Below, piece by piece: positions 16,838 through 18,342 of a DNA stretch of 18,342 nucleotides. A program made the position numbers and the translations under genes. The DNA is from an uncultured Oscillospiraceae bacterium (GTDB taxonomy: Bacteria > Bacillota > Clostridia > Oscillospirales > Oscillospiraceae). Below the pieces are notes generated by a model that worked only from the letters and a program-made list of their open reading frames with translations, searched no databases and was not told the DNA's origin. The stretch's first letter is position 1. The number at the start of each line of letters is the position of its first letter. Location of the stretch: assembly GCA_944385065.1 (NCBI GenBank), contig CALWVX010000015.1, positions 1-18,342 on the forward strand, in the 5' to 3' direction.

Positions 16838-18342
16838 ATGCCCCTGGACGCTCTGTGCCTGTCCGGCGTGGTCCATGAACTGAATACCGCCCTGTCCGGG
16901 GCCAAGGTGGACAAGATCTACCAGCCCGGCCGGGACGAGATTGTCCTGGCTCTGCGCAGCCAGCGGCAGGGGAACGTGCGTCTGCTCCTGTCCGCCAACC
17001 CCAGCCATCCCCGGGCCTATCTCACCCAGCTGCCCCTGGAGAACCCGGACAAGCCCCCCATGTTCTGCATGCTCCTGCGCAAGCACCTGTCCGGGGCCCG
17101 GCTGCTGGGGGTGGAGCAGGCCCACCTGGAGCGGGTGGCCTTCTTCCGGTTCGAGGCCCTGAACGAGCTGGGCGACCGGGTGGAGCGGAAGCTGGCCCTG
17201 GAGGCCATCAGCCACCACGCCAATCTGCTGCTGCTGGACGGGGAGGACCGCATTCTGGACTGTGTGCGCCGCTCCGACTCCGGCCTGGACCTGAGCTCCG
17301 GCTCCGCCGCCCGCCTGCTCCAGCCGGGGATGTTTTACCGCCTCCCCCCCGCCGTGGACAAGGCCGACCCCCTGGCCGCCGGCCGGGAGGAGCTGGAGCG
17401 GCTGCTGGCCGCCGCCCCGGAGGAGTCTCAGGCGGACCGGTGGCTGCTGGACACCTTCGCCGGACTGTCCCCCCTGGTGTGCCGGGAGCTGGCCTTTCAG
17501 GCGGGCGGGAGCACCGACGTGCGGCTGCACCAGCTGGGGGCGGCGGGCCGCGGCGCCCTGCTGGACCAGGTGGTCCGCCTTCAGGAGCGGGTCTCCTCCC
17601 GGGCCTATGACCCGGTGATGATCTCCCTGAACGGCAGGCCCAAGGACTTCTCCTTCCTGCCCGTCGGCCAGTACCAGGGGGCGGCGGAGGTCAGAGAATA
17701 TTCCACCTTCTCCCTGCTGCTGGACGACTTTTTCGCCCAGCGGGACCAGCAGGAGCGGGTGCGCCAGAAGGGGCAGGACCTGATCCGCCTGGTGACCAAC
17801 GCCCGGGACCGCACCGCCCGGAAGATCGGCAATCAGGAGAAGGAGCTGGCCGCCACCCGGGACCGGGACCGGCTGCGCCAGCTGGGCGACATCCTCACCA
17901 GCAACTTCTGGCAGATGGAGAAGGGGATGGCCCGGCTCCGGGCGGTGAACTTCTACGACCCGGAGGGGAAGGAGATCGACATCAGGCTGGACCCCCTCCT
18001 CACCCCCCAGCAGAACGCCGCCAAGTACTACAAGGACTATAACAAGGCCAAGACCGCCGAGGAGATGCTCACCATCCAGCTGGAAAAGGGCCGGAAGGAA
18101 TTGGATTATCTCAACAGCGTGCTGGAGGCCATCTCCCTGGCCGAGGGGGAGCGGGATCTGGCGGAGATCCGCCAGGAGCTGGCCGACACCGGCTATCTCC
18201 GCGCCGGCAAGACCGCCAAGCAGCGCAGCAAGCGGGTCTCCTCCAAGCCCATGGAGTTCCTGTCCACCTCCGGCCTGCGCATCTCGGTGGGCAAGAACAA
18301 CAGCCAGAACGACCTGCTCACCTGCAAGCTGGCGGGCAAGGG
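16838..18342 (+). CDS. rqcH: Ribosome quality control protein RqcH / NFACT (fibronectin-binding-like), 3' end missing
   Basis: The bacterial Rqc2/NEMF homologue, which binds stalled 50S subunits and recruits tRNA-Ala to add C-terminal alanine tails. The ATG at 16838 follows GAGGTGAT with 6-nt spacing. The frame stays open to the window end, giving 501 residues of an expected ~570-590. The NFACT-N domain begins with ALCLSGVVHELNTALSGAKV and KIYQPGRDEI, with KPPMFCMLLRKHLSG near 72-86. Helix-hairpin and coiled-coil regions occupy about 200-440 (DDFFAQRDQQERVRQK marks the coiled-coil start). The NFACT-R RNA-binding domain begins near 472 with STSGLRISVGKNNSQNDLL. The Asp-Arg pair needed in characterised RqcH appears here as Glu98-Arg99 (HLERV). 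Only the end of NFACT-R is cut off. Confidence 0.94.
   Translation, partial: MPLDALCLSGVVHELNTALSGAKVDKIYQPGRDEIVLALRSQRQGNVRLLLSANPSHPRAYLTQLPLENPDKPPMFCMLLRKHLSGARLLGVEQAHLERVAFFRFEALNELGDRVERKLALEAISHHANLLLLDGEDRILDCVRRSDSGLDLSSGSAARLLQPGMFYRLPPAVDKADPLAAGREELERLLAAAPEESQADRWLLDTFAGLSPLVCRELAFQAGGSTDVRLHQLGAAGRGALLDQVVRLQERVSSRAYDPVMISLNGRPKDFSFLPVGQYQGAAEVREYSTFSLLLDDFFAQRDQQERVRQKGQDLIRLVTNARDRTARKIGNQEKELAATRDRDRLRQLGDILTSNFWQMEKGMARLRAVNFYDPEGKEIDIRLDPLLTPQQNAAKYYKDYNKAKTAEEMLTIQLEKGRKELDYLNSVLEAISLAEGERDLAEIRQELADTGYLRAGKTAKQRSKRVSSKPMEFLSTSGLRISVGKNNSQNDLLTCKLAGK

Overview
The window comes from a GC-rich Firmicute (roughly 60-65 % G+C by eye). It most resembles the gut Oscillospiraceae (Flavonifractor / Pseudoflavonifractor / Lawsonibacter-type lineages). 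The evidence is AGGAGG-type ribosome sites, consensus sigma-A promoters, a full set of Firmicute genes (rnmV for RNase M5, mrnC for mini-RNase III, rqcH, comEC next to holA) and very GC-rich third codon positions. These produce long spurious antisense frames. The genus is an inference.

Region 1 (1-5107, + strand) is a branched-chain amino-acid type ABC transporter. It holds the 3' part of the substrate-binding protein gene, then livH, livM, livG and livF. The four transporter genes are tightly packed or overlapping and end at a strong intrinsic terminator (5063-5107). A ~330 bp spacer between the binding-protein gene and livH carries at least five stem-loops and looks like a MITE/REP-type repeat.

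Region 2 (5108-11647, + strand) is an F1Fo ATP synthase operon driven by a near-perfect sigma-A promoter (TTGACT-17-TATAAT). Gene order is atpB (a), atpE (c), atpF (b), a delta-alpha fusion, atpG (gamma), atpD (beta), atpC (epsilon). There is no atpI and no separate atpH. The first ~81 residues of the 591-residue alpha chain are the C-terminal (b-binding) domain of subunit delta, joined almost seamlessly to the first residue of a full alpha subunit. The delta N-terminal domain, which normally grips alpha, is absent. The c subunit also has a cleavable-looking signal peptide and an acidic N-terminal extension. This remodelled synthase is the most notable content of the window.

Region 3 (11648-12142) holds ridA, an enamine/imine deaminase gene with its own consensus promoter. 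A 16-bp hairpin shared with the convergent operon follows it.

Region 4 (12143-16131, - strand) is an apparent operon comEC, holA, rnmV: the DNA-uptake channel, the DNA polymerase III delta subunit and the 5S rRNA maturase RNase M5. A divergent spacer (16132-16302) has candidate promoters in both directions.

Region 5 (16303-18342, + strand) has mrnC (mini-RNase III, 23S rRNA maturation) and the 5' part of rqcH (ribosome quality control), which runs off the window. Two rRNA-maturation nucleases and a ribosome-rescue factor therefore lie within about 6 kb. No tRNA, rRNA, CRISPR array, insertion sequence or phage gene was recognised.
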